From contig NZ_CANMTX010000001.1 of the NCBI RefSeq assembly GCF_947500985.1, forward strand, positions 248,001 through 312,000: a DNA stretch of 64,000 nt. The letters are read 5' to 3'. The position numbers and the translations under genes are program-made. Shown here piece by piece: positions 9,158 to 17,020 of the stretch; position 1 is the stretch's first letter, and each line of letters starts with the position of its first letter. Below the pieces are notes generated by a model, which was given only the letters and a program-made list of their open reading frames with translations, was not told the DNA's origin and ran no database searches. The stretch is from an uncultured Maribacter sp. (lineage in GTDB: Bacteria > Bacteroidota > Bacteroidia > Flavobacteriales > Flavobacteriaceae).

Positions 9158-9439
9158 CTATCTAATTGTATCGGTGTCTTGTTCTAAATTTTCATTTTCG
9201 GATCCACCTTGACTATATAGTTGATTCTCCTCATCCTTTAGGTTCATTTGATTTTTTGGTAAACTACGTCCAGGTACATCTAAATCATTTCCTGCAAAAT
9301 CAACATCATTTTTTCGATTGATTAATTGAACATCATCGCCACCATCTGTTCTTGTATTTTTAGTCTTTTCTCCTAATGCAGCTAAATCTTGTTCTGTAAC
9401 ATCAGAATTATATTCCGCTTTATTATTTTCACTTTTCAT
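9158..9439 (-). CDS. Small hydrophilic hypothetical protein
   Basis: About 93 residues starting MKSENNKAEYNSDVTEQDLA. I chose the ATG at 9439 over the one 27 bases upstream because the longer form would add an unconvincing hydrophobic MLIILKKII. The product is rich in Asp, Asn, Glu and Gln, with no hydrophobic core, and is probably disordered. Similar small proteins with a TEQDLAALGEK-like start and repeated D-G-G-D/GNDLDVPG blocks occur in Bacteroidetes genomes without a known role. It is not in an operon. Confidence 0.6.
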   Translation of the reverse strand: MKSENNKAEYNSDVTEQDLAALGEKTKNTRTDGGDDVQLINRKNDVDFAGNDLDVPGRSLPKNQMNLKDEENQLYSQGGSENENLEQDTDTIR

Positions 9440-9644
9440 AATTATTTTTTTAAGTATTATCAGCACAAGGTATAAGTACTACATCTTTATCCTTATCGCT
9501 TTCAAATAAAATTTATGCTCTTTTAAGAAAACCTGAGTTGCATATCTTCATGTCAATAGAAAAATGTAATCGTGTTAAGAAAAATAGGTAAAGCATTAAG
9601 GTTAACGGCAGTATTTAGCCAACTTGCAAATAAATAATTTGAAG

Positions 9645-10268
9645 ATGGAAAATGTATTAGTAGCTGGTGCCAATGGTACCACAGGAAAAAAAATAGTACA
9701 CCTTTTAAAAAGTTCTCAATATTTTGAACCTATTGCAATGGTGCGTAAAGAAGAGCAAAGAGAACAGTTTGAAAAAGAAAATATAAAAACAGTATTAGGT
9801 GATTTAGAAAAAGATTTATCACATACAGTAGTTAATATAGATAAAGTAATTTTTGCAGCTGGATCCGGTGGTAAAAAAGTAGTTGAAGTGGACCAAGAGG
9901 GTGCCAAAAATCTAATCGATGCTTCTAAAAAAGTAAATATTAAAAAGTTTGTAATGTTAAGTTCGATGGGGGCAGATAACCCTGAAGAAGCCAGTGACTT
10001 AAAAGAATATTTGAAAGCAAAACACAATGCAGACGAATATCTAAAATCTGCGAATATAATGCATACCATTGTAAGACCTGGTTCTCTAACAAATGATGCT
10101 GGTACTGGTAAAATTGAATTAAAATCTAAATTAAATAAGCAAGGTTCTATTACCAGAGATGATGTTGCACAAACCTTAGTAAGGTCGCTACATGATGATG
10201 CCGCTATAAATTCAACTTTTGAAATAATACAGGGCGAAACCTTAATCGGGAAAGCTATGGATGCTTAA
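9645..10268 (+). CDS. Atypical SDR, NAD(P)H-binding protein
   Basis: Rossmann-fold protein of the NAD(P)H-binding SDR_a5-like group (YwnB/HSCARG relatives), 207 residues from the ATG at 9645 (MENVLVAGANGTTGKKIV). The glycine motif GANGTTG gives the dinucleotide site; VMLSSMGADNPEE and the TIVRPGSLTND segment are typical of the group. The catalytic YxxxK is replaced, as is usual for these sensor-like or isomerase-like proteins. An upstream TTG (9624) could lengthen it by seven residues. Function probably redox sensing or small-molecule reduction; unproven. Confidence 0.75.
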   Translation: MENVLVAGANGTTGKKIVHLLKSSQYFEPIAMVRKEEQREQFEKENIKTVLGDLEKDLSHTVVNIDKVIFAAGSGGKKVVEVDQEGAKNLIDASKKVNIKKFVMLSSMGADNPEEASDLKEYLKAKHNADEYLKSANIMHTIVRPGSLTNDAGTGKIELKSKLNKQGSITRDDVAQTLVRSLHDDAAINSTFEIIQGETLIGKAMDA

Positions 10269-10302
10269 TAAACAACTAAAGAATAGTCTCTAAACAAGAA
10301 AT

Positions 10303-10333
10303 AAAAGTCAATACTCATAGTATTGACTTTTTT
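10303..10333 (+). terminator. Rho-independent terminator
   Basis: A 12-bp stem (10303-10314 with 10320-10331), 5-base loop, T-tract. Ends the NAD(P)H-binding gene transcript. Confidence 0.8.
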
Positions 10334-10421
10334 AAGTTCAATAAAATTTCACCATTACTATTTAAAGTATTTATACTTAACCATGTTATGTATCTTCGTA
10401 CTAAACTAAACAACCTAAAAT

Positions 10422-11609
10422 ATGAAAAGTTCATTTTTAAAGATAACTATGGCGCTCGCCGTAGTAATAGCGCTAAATTCTTGTAAAGAGAATAAAAAAG
10501 AAAACAATGACAGTGCCGCAACCCAAGTAGAACTTGATAGCACCGATTTGGCTTTGCTAGACTTAAACTTACCTGAAGGTTTTAAAATTGAGGTTTACGC
10601 TAGGGGAGTAGATGGTGCGCGTTCTATGGCTATGGGTGATAATGGAACCTTATTTGTGGGTACTCGTACAGAAAACAATGTGTACGCTATTCAAGATACT
10701 AATGTCGATTTTAAAGCTGATAATATTATAGTCCTTGATACGATGGAAGTACCAAATGGTATTGCCATGAGAAACGGAGATTTGTATGTTGCTCAAGTGG
10801 GTAGTTTGTGGAAATATCCAAATATTGAAGATCAGATTGGTGGTGAGCTAGAAAAGGAATTAATTTATAATGATTTTCCAACGGAATTTCATCACGGATG
10901 GAAATATATAGCCTTCGGACCGGATGACAAGCTTTATGTTCCTGTAGGGGCACCTTGCAATATTTGTAATAAGACGGATGAAGATGAGCGATTTGCAACT
11001 ATCTCAAGAATGGATCCTGACGGTAGTAATCGTGAGATTTATGCTAAAGGAGTTAGAAACTCCGTCGGGTTCACTTGGCATCCTGACACAAAACAAATGT
11101 GGTTTACAGACAACGGTCGCGACATGTTAGGTGATGATATTCCGCCTTGTGAACTAAACACCGTAACCGAAGCTGGTCAACATTTTGGATACCCTTTTTG
11201 CCATGGTGGCATTGTTAAAGATCCAGAATTTGGAGATTTACGACCTTGTTCAGATTTTGTTGACCCTGCTTTACAGTTAGATGCTCACGTTGCTCCACTT
11301 GGTATTAAGTTTTATACCGGTAATATGTTTCCTGCGGAATATAAGGGTAAAGCTTTCATCGCAGAACACGGTTCTTGGAACAGAAGTAAGAAAGTAGGCT
11401 ATCGAATTATGATGGTTGATATTGAAGATGGCGAAGTTGTAAATAGCGAAACTTTTATTGATGGTTGGTTAGATGAAGTAGCTCAAAAAGCTACCGGAAG
11501 ACCAGTTGATTTATTGGTGTTAGAAGATGGTTCTATGCTTATCTCTGATGATTACGGTGATGCAATTTATAGACTTTCATACAGCAATACAGCGGTAGCG
11601 AGTAACTAA
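10422..11609 (+). CDS. PQQ-type sugar dehydrogenase lipoprotein (sorbosone dehydrogenase-like)
   Basis: Envelope lipoprotein of 395 residues with lipobox ALNSC (Cys21) and a six-bladed propeller of the soluble glucose/L-sorbosone dehydrogenase family. Conserved pieces include VRNSVGFTWHPDTKQMWFTDNGRD, EAGQHFGYPFC and AFIAEHGSWNRS. Such enzymes oxidise aldoses or related sugars with PQQ and pass electrons to a carrier; no cytochrome c domain is fused here. Several Cys pairs (CNICNK, CELN, FCHG) may form disulphides. No PQQ synthesis genes are in the window, so cofactor supply is open. Confidence 0.8.
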   Translation: MKSSFLKITMALAVVIALNSCKENKKENNDSAATQVELDSTDLALLDLNLPEGFKIEVYARGVDGARSMAMGDNGTLFVGTRTENNVYAIQDTNVDFKADNIIVLDTMEVPNGIAMRNGDLYVAQVGSLWKYPNIEDQIGGELEKELIYNDFPTEFHHGWKYIAFGPDDKLYVPVGAPCNICNKTDEDERFATISRMDPDGSNREIYAKGVRNSVGFTWHPDTKQMWFTDNGRDMLGDDIPPCELNTVTEAGQHFGYPFCHGGIVKDPEFGDLRPCSDFVDPALQLDAHVAPLGIKFYTGNMFPAEYKGKAFIAEHGSWNRSKKVGYRIMMVDIEDGEVVNSETFIDGWLDEVAQKATGRPVDLLVLEDGSMLISDDYGDAIYRLSYSNTAVASN

Positions 11610-11630
11610 TAAGTATAACTTCTTAGATTT

Positions 11631-11660
11631 AAAAAAGCAGCCTTTTTGGGCTGCTTTTTT
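11631..11660 (+). terminator. Rho-independent terminator
   Basis: 12-bp stem (11631-11642 with 11649-11660) with a 6-base loop and six terminal T. Separates the sugar dehydrogenase from the isomerase operon. Confidence 0.85.
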
Positions 11661-11735
11661 CGTTACAAAATGTTTAAGTTCTTTTCGCAACCCTTATATT
11701 TATACTACTTATTTATTTCATTAGAACATATCATC

Positions 11736-12635
11736 ATGAACGACTCAAATTCTCGCAGAACATTTTTAAAACAGACCGGTGTACTTTCAGTAAGTTCCAT
11801 GCTACCCTTATCTGTATTACCTATGGATAATAAATATAAAATGGGTTTACAGTTATTTACCATTCGCGATTCAATGGCCAAAGACCCTATCGAGAGTATT
11901 AAATACGCACGTGAATTAGGATATGTTGACGGGGAGATTTATGGCTATGATGCTGACAATGATACGTATTACGGTATAAAATCTAAGGAATTCAAAAAAC
12001 AGATAGATGATTTAGATTTTACCATATCTAGCGGACACTACGATTTTTCTAGTCTTTTTAATGAGCCAATAGAAAAGCTTGAGCGTTATGTAGACCAATG
12101 CATAGAAGGTGCTATCAACCTTAATAGTAAATACATTACATGGCCATGGTTGGCACCAGAATATCGAACAATTGAAAATTTTAAAATTCTGAAGGATAAA
12201 TTAAATGTAATAGGAGAACAGGTAACCAATGCCGGATTACAGTTCGCTTATCATAATCACGATTTTGAATTTACAGACCATAATGGTGAGCAAGGCTATG
12301 ATATAATTTTATCTGGCACAGATGCAAATTTGGTAAAACTACAAATGGATATGTATTGGGTTGAGCATTCCGCAGATAAGAGTCCGGCTAAATTAATTGC
12401 TGAAAACCCTGGTCGCTATGTTATGTGGCATATAAAAGATATGGACAAAGTAACTCGAGATTATTCTGAAATGGGTAATGGATCTATTGATTACAAAAGT
12501 ATGTTATCATCTATCAACAAAGATGATTTACAATATTACTATATAGAACAAGGCGGTAATTTTGCTAAGACCTCTATGCACAGTATTAGCGATAGCGCTA
12601 CTTATTTCAAAAAACATCTACAACGTTATTTATAA
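11736..12635 (+). CDS. Tat-exported sugar phosphate isomerase/epimerase-like TIM barrel
   Basis: Xylose-isomerase-like TIM barrel (AP endonuclease family 2). I chose the ATG at 11736 because it places a Tat motif SRRTFLKQ at residues 6-13 followed by a short hydrophobic stretch, whereas upstream starts run through the terminator. The metal-site segment FAYHNHDFEF and MDMYWVEHS are typical of the family. Exported relatives act on sugars or inositols in the periplasm; the substrate here is unknown. The next gene starts 5 bases downstream, so the two form an operon. Confidence 0.8.
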   Translation: MNDSNSRRTFLKQTGVLSVSSMLPLSVLPMDNKYKMGLQLFTIRDSMAKDPIESIKYARELGYVDGEIYGYDADNDTYYGIKSKEFKKQIDDLDFTISSGHYDFSSLFNEPIEKLERYVDQCIEGAINLNSKYITWPWLAPEYRTIENFKILKDKLNVIGEQVTNAGLQFAYHNHDFEFTDHNGEQGYDIILSGTDANLVKLQMDMYWVEHSADKSPAKLIAENPGRYVMWHIKDMDKVTRDYSEMGNGSIDYKSMLSSINKDDLQYYYIEQGGNFAKTSMHSISDSATYFKKHLQRYL

Positions 12636-12640
12636 GTTTT

Positions 12641-13480
12641 ATGAGTTATCCTGATAAAGTATATCTAAATGGAAGTATTGTAAATTCTACGGATGCTAAA
12701 GTATCGGTTTTTGATCGGGGATTTATTTTTGGTGATGGTTTATACGAAGTAATGGTTCAGATAAATGGCAGATTCTTTTATGAAAAGGAACACCTAGAAC
12801 GCTTACAATCGGGACTCCAAAAAATCAATATAGAATTTGATGTTAGTGTGCTCTCAAATGAAATTGCCACTTTATTAAAGTCAGTAGGGCTAACCGATAA
12901 AGATTGTATGCTTTATATTCAAATTACTAGGGGAGTAGCACCAAGACAACATTCATTTCCTGCAGATATAAAACCTACAATTATGATGTATGCCGTACCA
13001 AAGGTTTTGCCTGAAATAAATACTGTAAATGCCCATGTAATTACCAGAAAAGATTTTAGATGGTCTCGTTGCGATATTAAAATGACTTCTCTTTTAGGTA
13101 ATGTGATGTTGAATGAAGAAGCCATGCAGCGTGAATGTTACGAAACTATATTACATAGAGACGGAGTATTTACTGAGGCATCTCACAGTAATCTGTTTTT
13201 TATCAAAGATGGAGTAGTATATACTCATCCGGCAGATGAATATATTCTTAATGGTATTACTAGAATTGTAGTAATTGAGCTTTGTCACTCTTTAGGTATA
13301 GAAATTAGAGAAACTCCTGTTTCATTATCAGAATTGAATACTGTTGATGAAGCATTCTTAACAGGCACAAGTACACAGGTTGCTGCAATTCAAAAAATTG
13401 ATAAACATATACTTTATACTGGAAATGAAAAAGGCCCCGTAACACAAAGATTACAAGAGGCCTTTTTAAAACTTAAATAA
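12641..13480 (+). CDS. Class IV aminotransferase, D-amino-acid transaminase-like
   Basis: PLP enzyme of fold type IV, 279 residues. Lys147 (in DIKMTSLLGNVM) is the expected Schiff-base lysine; the RGVAPRQHSFP segment at 97-107 corresponds to RGVxPRNHxFP, a D-alanine aminotransferase hallmark that recognises the substrate carboxylate; FTEASHSNLF supplies the conserved Glu. It probably makes or degrades D-Ala/D-Glu. It is translationally close to the isomerase gene. Its last codons contain a hairpin that may terminate transcription, and only 4 bases separate it from the convergent gene. Confidence 0.8.
   Translation: MSYPDKVYLNGSIVNSTDAKVSVFDRGFIFGDGLYEVMVQINGRFFYEKEHLERLQSGLQKINIEFDVSVLSNEIATLLKSVGLTDKDCMLYIQITRGVAPRQHSFPADIKPTIMMYAVPKVLPEINTVNAHVITRKDFRWSRCDIKMTSLLGNVMLNEEAMQRECYETILHRDGVFTEASHSNLFFIKDGVVYTHPADEYILNGITRIVVIELCHSLGIEIRETPVSLSELNTVDEAFLTGTSTQVAAIQKIDKHILYTGNEKGPVTQRLQEAFLKLK
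13428..13467. terminator. Hairpin inside the 3' end of the aminotransferase gene
   Basis: AAAAAGGCC (13428-13436) pairs with GGCCTTTTT (13459-13467) across a 22-base loop, within the last 18 codons of the aminotransferase frame. With only 4 bases between the convergent stop codons there is no other place for a terminator. The long loop makes it weaker than the others in this window. Confidence 0.5.
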
Positions 13481-13484
13481 GATT

Positions 13485-14327
13485 CTAGACTACTTTGAAA
13501 TAAGTAAAAAATTCATCTGCATCTTTAATATCCATAAGATTTAAAATGTAGCATACTTCACTTAAATCAGAAAAATCAAGTCCGCCTTCAGCAACACTTT
13601 CATTTAAATATCTACCATCTATTCCGTTATACTGGTTTCCTAAACGAATAGCAGTATTCCAAACCTTGGTTAAGTGTTCATCATTTAATTTGGATTCCCA
13701 ATCTACCTTACCATCAGACTTAAAACCTGGTGTACCATTGCCCACTTCATTACCATCTGCTATTTTATGATAATCCGTAACCGTTTTTGTATACATAAGT
13801 TTAACAGGTTTGGCAGCAGATTCGTTCCAATCGCTATGCTGAACCACATGAACACTTTCTCTTGTTTTAATAGAAAGATCTTTTCTTGACAACTCCTTAA
13901 CCCATTCTGAAGTAAAATCTGACTGTCCCGCTTCTACTACCCAAATAGAACCTCCATTTTCAATGATTTTCAATGCCTGAGTTACCACTTTATCTACCGA
14001 AGTTTTCCATTCTTTATCTGCATCTAACCAATTTTCAAGGAAAACCATTGGCATGATTTCGTTTGGAGGTACATACAAACCTTCTTGAATACCATAAGTA
14101 CCTGCAACAGCAAGATAATTTAGATTCATATAATCTGGGTGATTTAGTAGCGTAGCAAAACCTGCTGCGGTATGTAAATCGTCGATATCGGTTTTACAGT
14201 CCAACTGCACTAGCAATAAATCTTTTTCCATATCGAATGCTGCTTTTTGGGCATTTATCCCCATATTAAAAAGTAGGACACATATTAAGCCTGATATTAT
14301 TTTATGTACACTGATTATTTTTGTCAT
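13485..14327 (-). CDS. Secreted nucleoside-hydrolase-like protein
   Basis: 280-residue exported protein (signal peptide ending near GINAQ, residue 27). The LLVQLDCKTDIDDLHTAA segment resembles the DxDxxxDD calcium-binding motif of inosine-uridine nucleoside hydrolases, and IWVVEAGQSDFTSEWV resembles their second core segment; overall similarity is weak. A periplasmic hydrolase of a ribosylated or sugar substrate is possible. It is convergent with the aminotransferase gene and not in an operon. Function not established. Confidence 0.55.
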   Translation of the reverse strand: MTKIISVHKIISGLICVLLFNMGINAQKAAFDMEKDLLLVQLDCKTDIDDLHTAAGFATLLNHPDYMNLNYLAVAGTYGIQEGLYVPPNEIMPMVFLENWLDADKEWKTSVDKVVTQALKIIENGGSIWVVEAGQSDFTSEWVKELSRKDLSIKTRESVHVVQHSDWNESAAKPVKLMYTKTVTDYHKIADGNEVGNGTPGFKSDGKVDWESKLNDEHLTKVWNTAIRLGNQYNGIDGRYLNESVAEGGLDFSDLSEVCYILNLMDIKDADEFFTYFKVV

Positions 14328-14382
14328 TTTAGGAAATTTGAGTTAGTTGATTTGTTGTTTCTACTAAAATATCAAATATTAA

Positions 14383-14505
14383 CTTGATTATCATAGAATT
14401 TATAGCCACGCTAACCATGCCAATTTCGATTTTAATGGAGAACTAGTCGTATTGGAGAGTGAAAATGTGACTATTATGGAGTGGTTAGCTGCTCAAAAAA
14501 AGTAA
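14383..14505 (+). pseudogene. C-terminal remnant of an unidentified gene
   Basis: Forty codons open from a stop at 14380-14382 to TAA at 14503, without a usable start. The translation contains IYSHANHANFDFNGELVV, then LESENVTIMEWLAAQKK, which has the composition and helix-like ending of a real C-terminus (some secreted alpha/beta hydrolases end in a similar EWL-xQKK helix). The rest of the gene is absent. The other bases of the 14328-14649 gap hold only the upstream region of the cold-shock gene. Confidence 0.4.
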
Positions 14506-14649
14506 GAATTGCCTTAATTATACTCAAAACAAGCAAAAACTCTTAAAGTATTCACAAAATATCGATTTAAAATAAGTTTAAACGCTGTTTGTCAACTATT
14601 GGCGCCATCTTTGCAGCTTAATAAGTATTATAAATTAAATTACATTACA

Positions 14650-14841
14650 ATGAGTAAAGGAACAGTAAAATTTTTCAATGACACAAAAGGATTCGGTTTT
14701 ATCACTGAAGAAGGAGTTGAAAAAGACCACTTTGTACACATTTCAGGTTTAATCGACGAAATTCGTGAAGGCGATGAAGTTGAATTCGAACTTAAAGAAG
14801 GAAACAAAGGATTAAACGCAGTGAACGTTAAAGTTATCTAA
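14650..14841 (+). CDS. Cold-shock domain protein (CspA family)
   Basis: 63-residue single cold-shock domain that binds single-stranded RNA/DNA and melts RNA structure. RNP1 reads KGFGFI (residues 14-19) and RNP2 is a variant, HFVHI, in place of the usual VFVHF. The ATG at 14650 gives the canonical MSKGTVKFFN start; the upstream in-frame start would add 17 residues not found in the family. A leader of about 40 bases after a CATCTTTG box and a strong terminator show a monocistronic unit. Confidence 0.92.
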   Translation: MSKGTVKFFNDTKGFGFITEEGVEKDHFVHISGLIDEIREGDEVEFELKEGNKGLNAVNVKVI

Positions 14842-14865
14842 GACATATATACTTTCAAGTTTAAT

Positions 14866-14897
14866 AAAAAGCTCTTCAGAAATGAAGAGCTTTTTTT
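14866..14897 (+). terminator. Rho-independent terminator of the cold-shock gene
   Basis: 12-bp stem (14866-14877 with 14884-14895) around a 6-base loop, then T-tract; also positioned to stop the convergent regulator gene that ends at 14899. Confidence 0.85.
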
Positions 14898-14898
14898 A

Positions 14899-15654
14899 TT
14901 ACCGCTCATTTTTAAGTCTATCGAAATCTTTTTCTAATTGAAATAACTTCTCTTCTAGATTAAAGTTGGTCTCTGGTAATCTGTGATAGAACACGTATCT
15001 AACACGCCACATCTCTTTTATTTCTTTAGGTTGTAATTCTACATCATCTACATTTTTGTGCTCGGCACGTAAAACATAAGTATCATTGGTAATAAATAAC
15101 CGCCTTAGAATAATACTTTTATCCGTAACTACAAAAACAAGTGTTCCATTATTCAATTTTGAATAAACCGATGGAGGAATCCATTCGCCTATGGCGATAT
15201 CTTTTGGAAACATGCCCAATTCATTTTTACTCATTTCTAAATTCTGTACCGTGTAAGCCCTAAATTTCTTATCAGGATTTATTGGTAAAGACAAAAATGG
15301 TAAATCTTGAATGTAAGAATCCTTATTATTATACTTAATATAATCTGATTGATTTAGCGTTGTAATACAAGGTACTTTAATAAAAAATTCTTGCTCACCT
15401 AAATCTTGTTCAACAGTTAAATTCCCTTTAAACTTTAATAAATTATTTACTGTTAATTCTGTTGTTAATAGGTCATCTATTGGAATGCTAAAATAATTAG
15501 CAATTTTAATTAACGTTTCTAATTTAGGTTCACTCCGCCCTTCTTCATACGCACCTAAAGTCCCTCTTTTAAGCTCAAATAGCTCTGCAAACGCCTGTTG
15601 ACTGAGACTTTTTAAACTTCTTATCTTTCTAATATTCTTTCCGAAGTATGACAT
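14899..15654 (-). CDS. XRE-type regulator with S24-like C-terminal domain
   Basis: 251 residues: an N-terminal helix-turn-helix (about 6-62; SQQAFAELFELKRGTLGAYE is the HTH), a linker, and a C-terminal beta-rich region (about 95-225) shaped like the LexA/CI S24 domain. I do not see a clear Ser-Lys autocleavage dyad, so it may sense a ligand rather than self-cleave. It is transcribed away from the PspA-flotillin operon across 240 bases that contain repeated TTGCTA motifs, so it is the likely repressor of both sides. Confidence 0.8.
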   Translation of the reverse strand: MSYFGKNIRKIRSLKSLSQQAFAELFELKRGTLGAYEEGRSEPKLETLIKIANYFSIPIDDLLTTELTVNNLLKFKGNLTVEQDLGEQEFFIKVPCITTLNQSDYIKYNNKDSYIQDLPFLSLPINPDKKFRAYTVQNLEMSKNELGMFPKDIAIGEWIPPSVYSKLNNGTLVFVVTDKSIILRRLFITNDTYVLRAEHKNVDDVELQPKEIKEMWRVRYVFYHRLPETNFNLEEKLFQLEKDFDRLKNER

Positions 15655-15657
15655 ATT

Positions 15658-15735
15658 TTGCTAATATAATTTGCAAGTAATAAAAATATTATTATATTTG
15701 TCTAACAAAATTAGCAATTATTATTCAAATTGCTA
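15658..15735. promoter_or_regulatory. Candidate operator: repeated TTGCTA elements
   Basis: TTGCTAAT (15658-15665) has its inverse ATTAGCAA at 15710-15717, and AATTGCTA follows at 15728-15735; TAGCAATT (15712-15719) and AATTGCTA form an 8-bp inverted repeat with an 8-base spacer. The elements bracket the plus-strand promoter and abut the XRE regulator start, as expected for autoregulation and control of the operon. Confidence 0.5.
15671..15700 (+). promoter_or_regulatory. Promoter of the PspA-flotillin-AAA operon
   Basis: TTG at 15671-15673 and TATATTTG at 15693-15700 are separated by 19 bases, a good match to the Bacteroidetes -33/-7 consensus. It leaves a leader of about 190 bases before the first ATG at 15895, in which I see no known riboswitch. 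Confidence 0.6.
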
Positions 15736-15894
15736 TTATTTTGAGCTGTTATTTTTATTAACCATTATTAAAACACAATATTATGTTCATCGTCGTTGTT
15801 TACATTTTAGCGTTCTTAATCTGAATTTAAGAAAACACACCAATAATATGTTGTATTATTGAATCTAAGAATCCACCTACAAAAACTAACCAAT

Positions 15895-16290
15895 ATGAAA
15901 AACCATTTTAATATAACCAGAGATTATCTTCTACAATTAAACTTTAATATCGTTAAAGAGAATAGGGCAGACGGAATTTTGGTTGTAGAGAAAGAAGATT
16001 CTGGGATAAAAAATCTGATTTTAGGGGTGTCACCACCAATCTTGATTATGGAACAATTTATATTTTCTGTTCATAATCAATCTGAAAAAATCTTTAAAAA
16101 TTTACTTCAGAAAAATAGAGATATCATTCATGGGGCTTTTGTTTTAGATGAAACAGCAAACCGGGTCATATTCAGAGATACATTACAAATTGAGAATATG
16201 GATCTAAACGAGTTTGAGGCAAGTCTCAATTCTTTAAGCTTACTAATGAGTGAATACTCAGATCAAATAATTGAATTTTCTAAATACTAA
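15895..16290 (+). CDS. YbjN/CesT-like chaperone-fold protein
   Basis: 131 residues from the ATG at 15895 (MKNHFNITRDYLLQLNFNIV). The pattern of an N-terminal helix, strands, then GAFVLDETANRVIFRDTLQIENMDLNEFEASL matches the alpha/beta fold shared by type III secretion chaperones (CesT) and YbjN/YjfI-type proteins. It has no signal peptide. Proteins of this fold often sit first in PspA-flotillin operons, as YjfI does before the PspA paralogue YjfJ in enterobacteria. Probable adaptor or chaperone of the module; 12 bases separate it from pspA. Confidence 0.65.
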   Translation: MKNHFNITRDYLLQLNFNIVKENRADGILVVEKEDSGIKNLILGVSPPILIMEQFIFSVHNQSEKIFKNLLQKNRDIIHGAFVLDETANRVIFRDTLQIENMDLNEFEASLNSLSLLMSEYSDQIIEFSKY

Positions 16291-16302
16291 AAATAAAAAA
16301 TC

Positions 16303-17016
16303 ATGAATATATTTAAAAGACTATTTAAAATAGGAGAGGCTGAAACCAATTCGGCAATTGACAAAATGGAAGATCCTATAAAAATGACAGAACAGGGCAT
16401 TAGGGATATGAAAATAGACTTAGAAAAAAGTTTAGAAGCGCTTGCACAAGTAAAAGCACTTGCCATACGTTCTAAGAATGATCAAGATGTTTACAAGAAC
16501 AAAGTAAAGGAGTATCAAGACAAAGCCATTATTATTTTAAAGAAGGCTAACAATAAAGAAATGGATGCTGCCGAAGCAGATAGACTTGCTAAAGAGGCTT
16601 TAGTCCAAAAAGAAAACAACGAAAAGCAATTAGAAGCTACCAAGACAGAAACTGATAAATTCGAAGTCAATGTTAGTCAAATGCAAGGTAATGTTGAAGC
16701 TTTAAAAGCTAACATTGGTAATTGGGAAAATGAGCTAAAAACGCTTAAAGCTCGTGTTAAGGTAAGTAATGCTACTAAAAATTTAAACAAGCAAATGGCT
16801 GAATTAGATAGTACTGGTACGGTGTCAATGCTTGAAAGAATGAAAGAGAAAATTGCTCAAGAAGAAGCCTTGGCTGAAGCTTATGGCGATATTGCAAATT
16901 CTAGTAAATCTATTGATGAAGAGTTAGACAAAGCTGCTGATACTACTGAGGCTGCTGCAGATGATGAACTTCAAAAATTAAAAGAACAACTAGGGTTTAA
17001 CAAATCCAAAAAATAA
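16303..17016 (+). CDS. pspA: PspA/IM30 family membrane-stress protein
   Basis: 237-residue, almost wholly helical coiled-coil protein beginning MNIFKRLFKIGEAETNSAIDKMEDP, the standard PspA/Vipp1 amphipathic start. ESCRT-III-like proteins of this family polymerise on damaged inner membrane and keep it intact. The C-terminal tail (DDELQKLKEQLGF) is acidic and charged. It is followed after 4 bases by the YqiJ-like gene and then a flotillin, the usual partners. No PspF-type activator is present; control is probably through the XRE regulator. Confidence 0.9.
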   Translation: MNIFKRLFKIGEAETNSAIDKMEDPIKMTEQGIRDMKIDLEKSLEALAQVKALAIRSKNDQDVYKNKVKEYQDKAIIILKKANNKEMDAAEADRLAKEALVQKENNEKQLEATKTETDKFEVNVSQMQGNVEALKANIGNWENELKTLKARVKVSNATKNLNKQMAELDSTGTVSMLERMKEKIAQEEALAEAYGDIANSSKSIDEELDKAADTTEAAADDELQKLKEQLGFNKSKK

Positions 17017-17020
17017 AAAT

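Noticed and set aside
15671-15862. 63-codon plus-strand frame before the YbjN-like gene
   Set aside because: It starts inside the promoter and operator region and has a low-complexity Tyr/Leu-rich translation; most likely non-coding leader.
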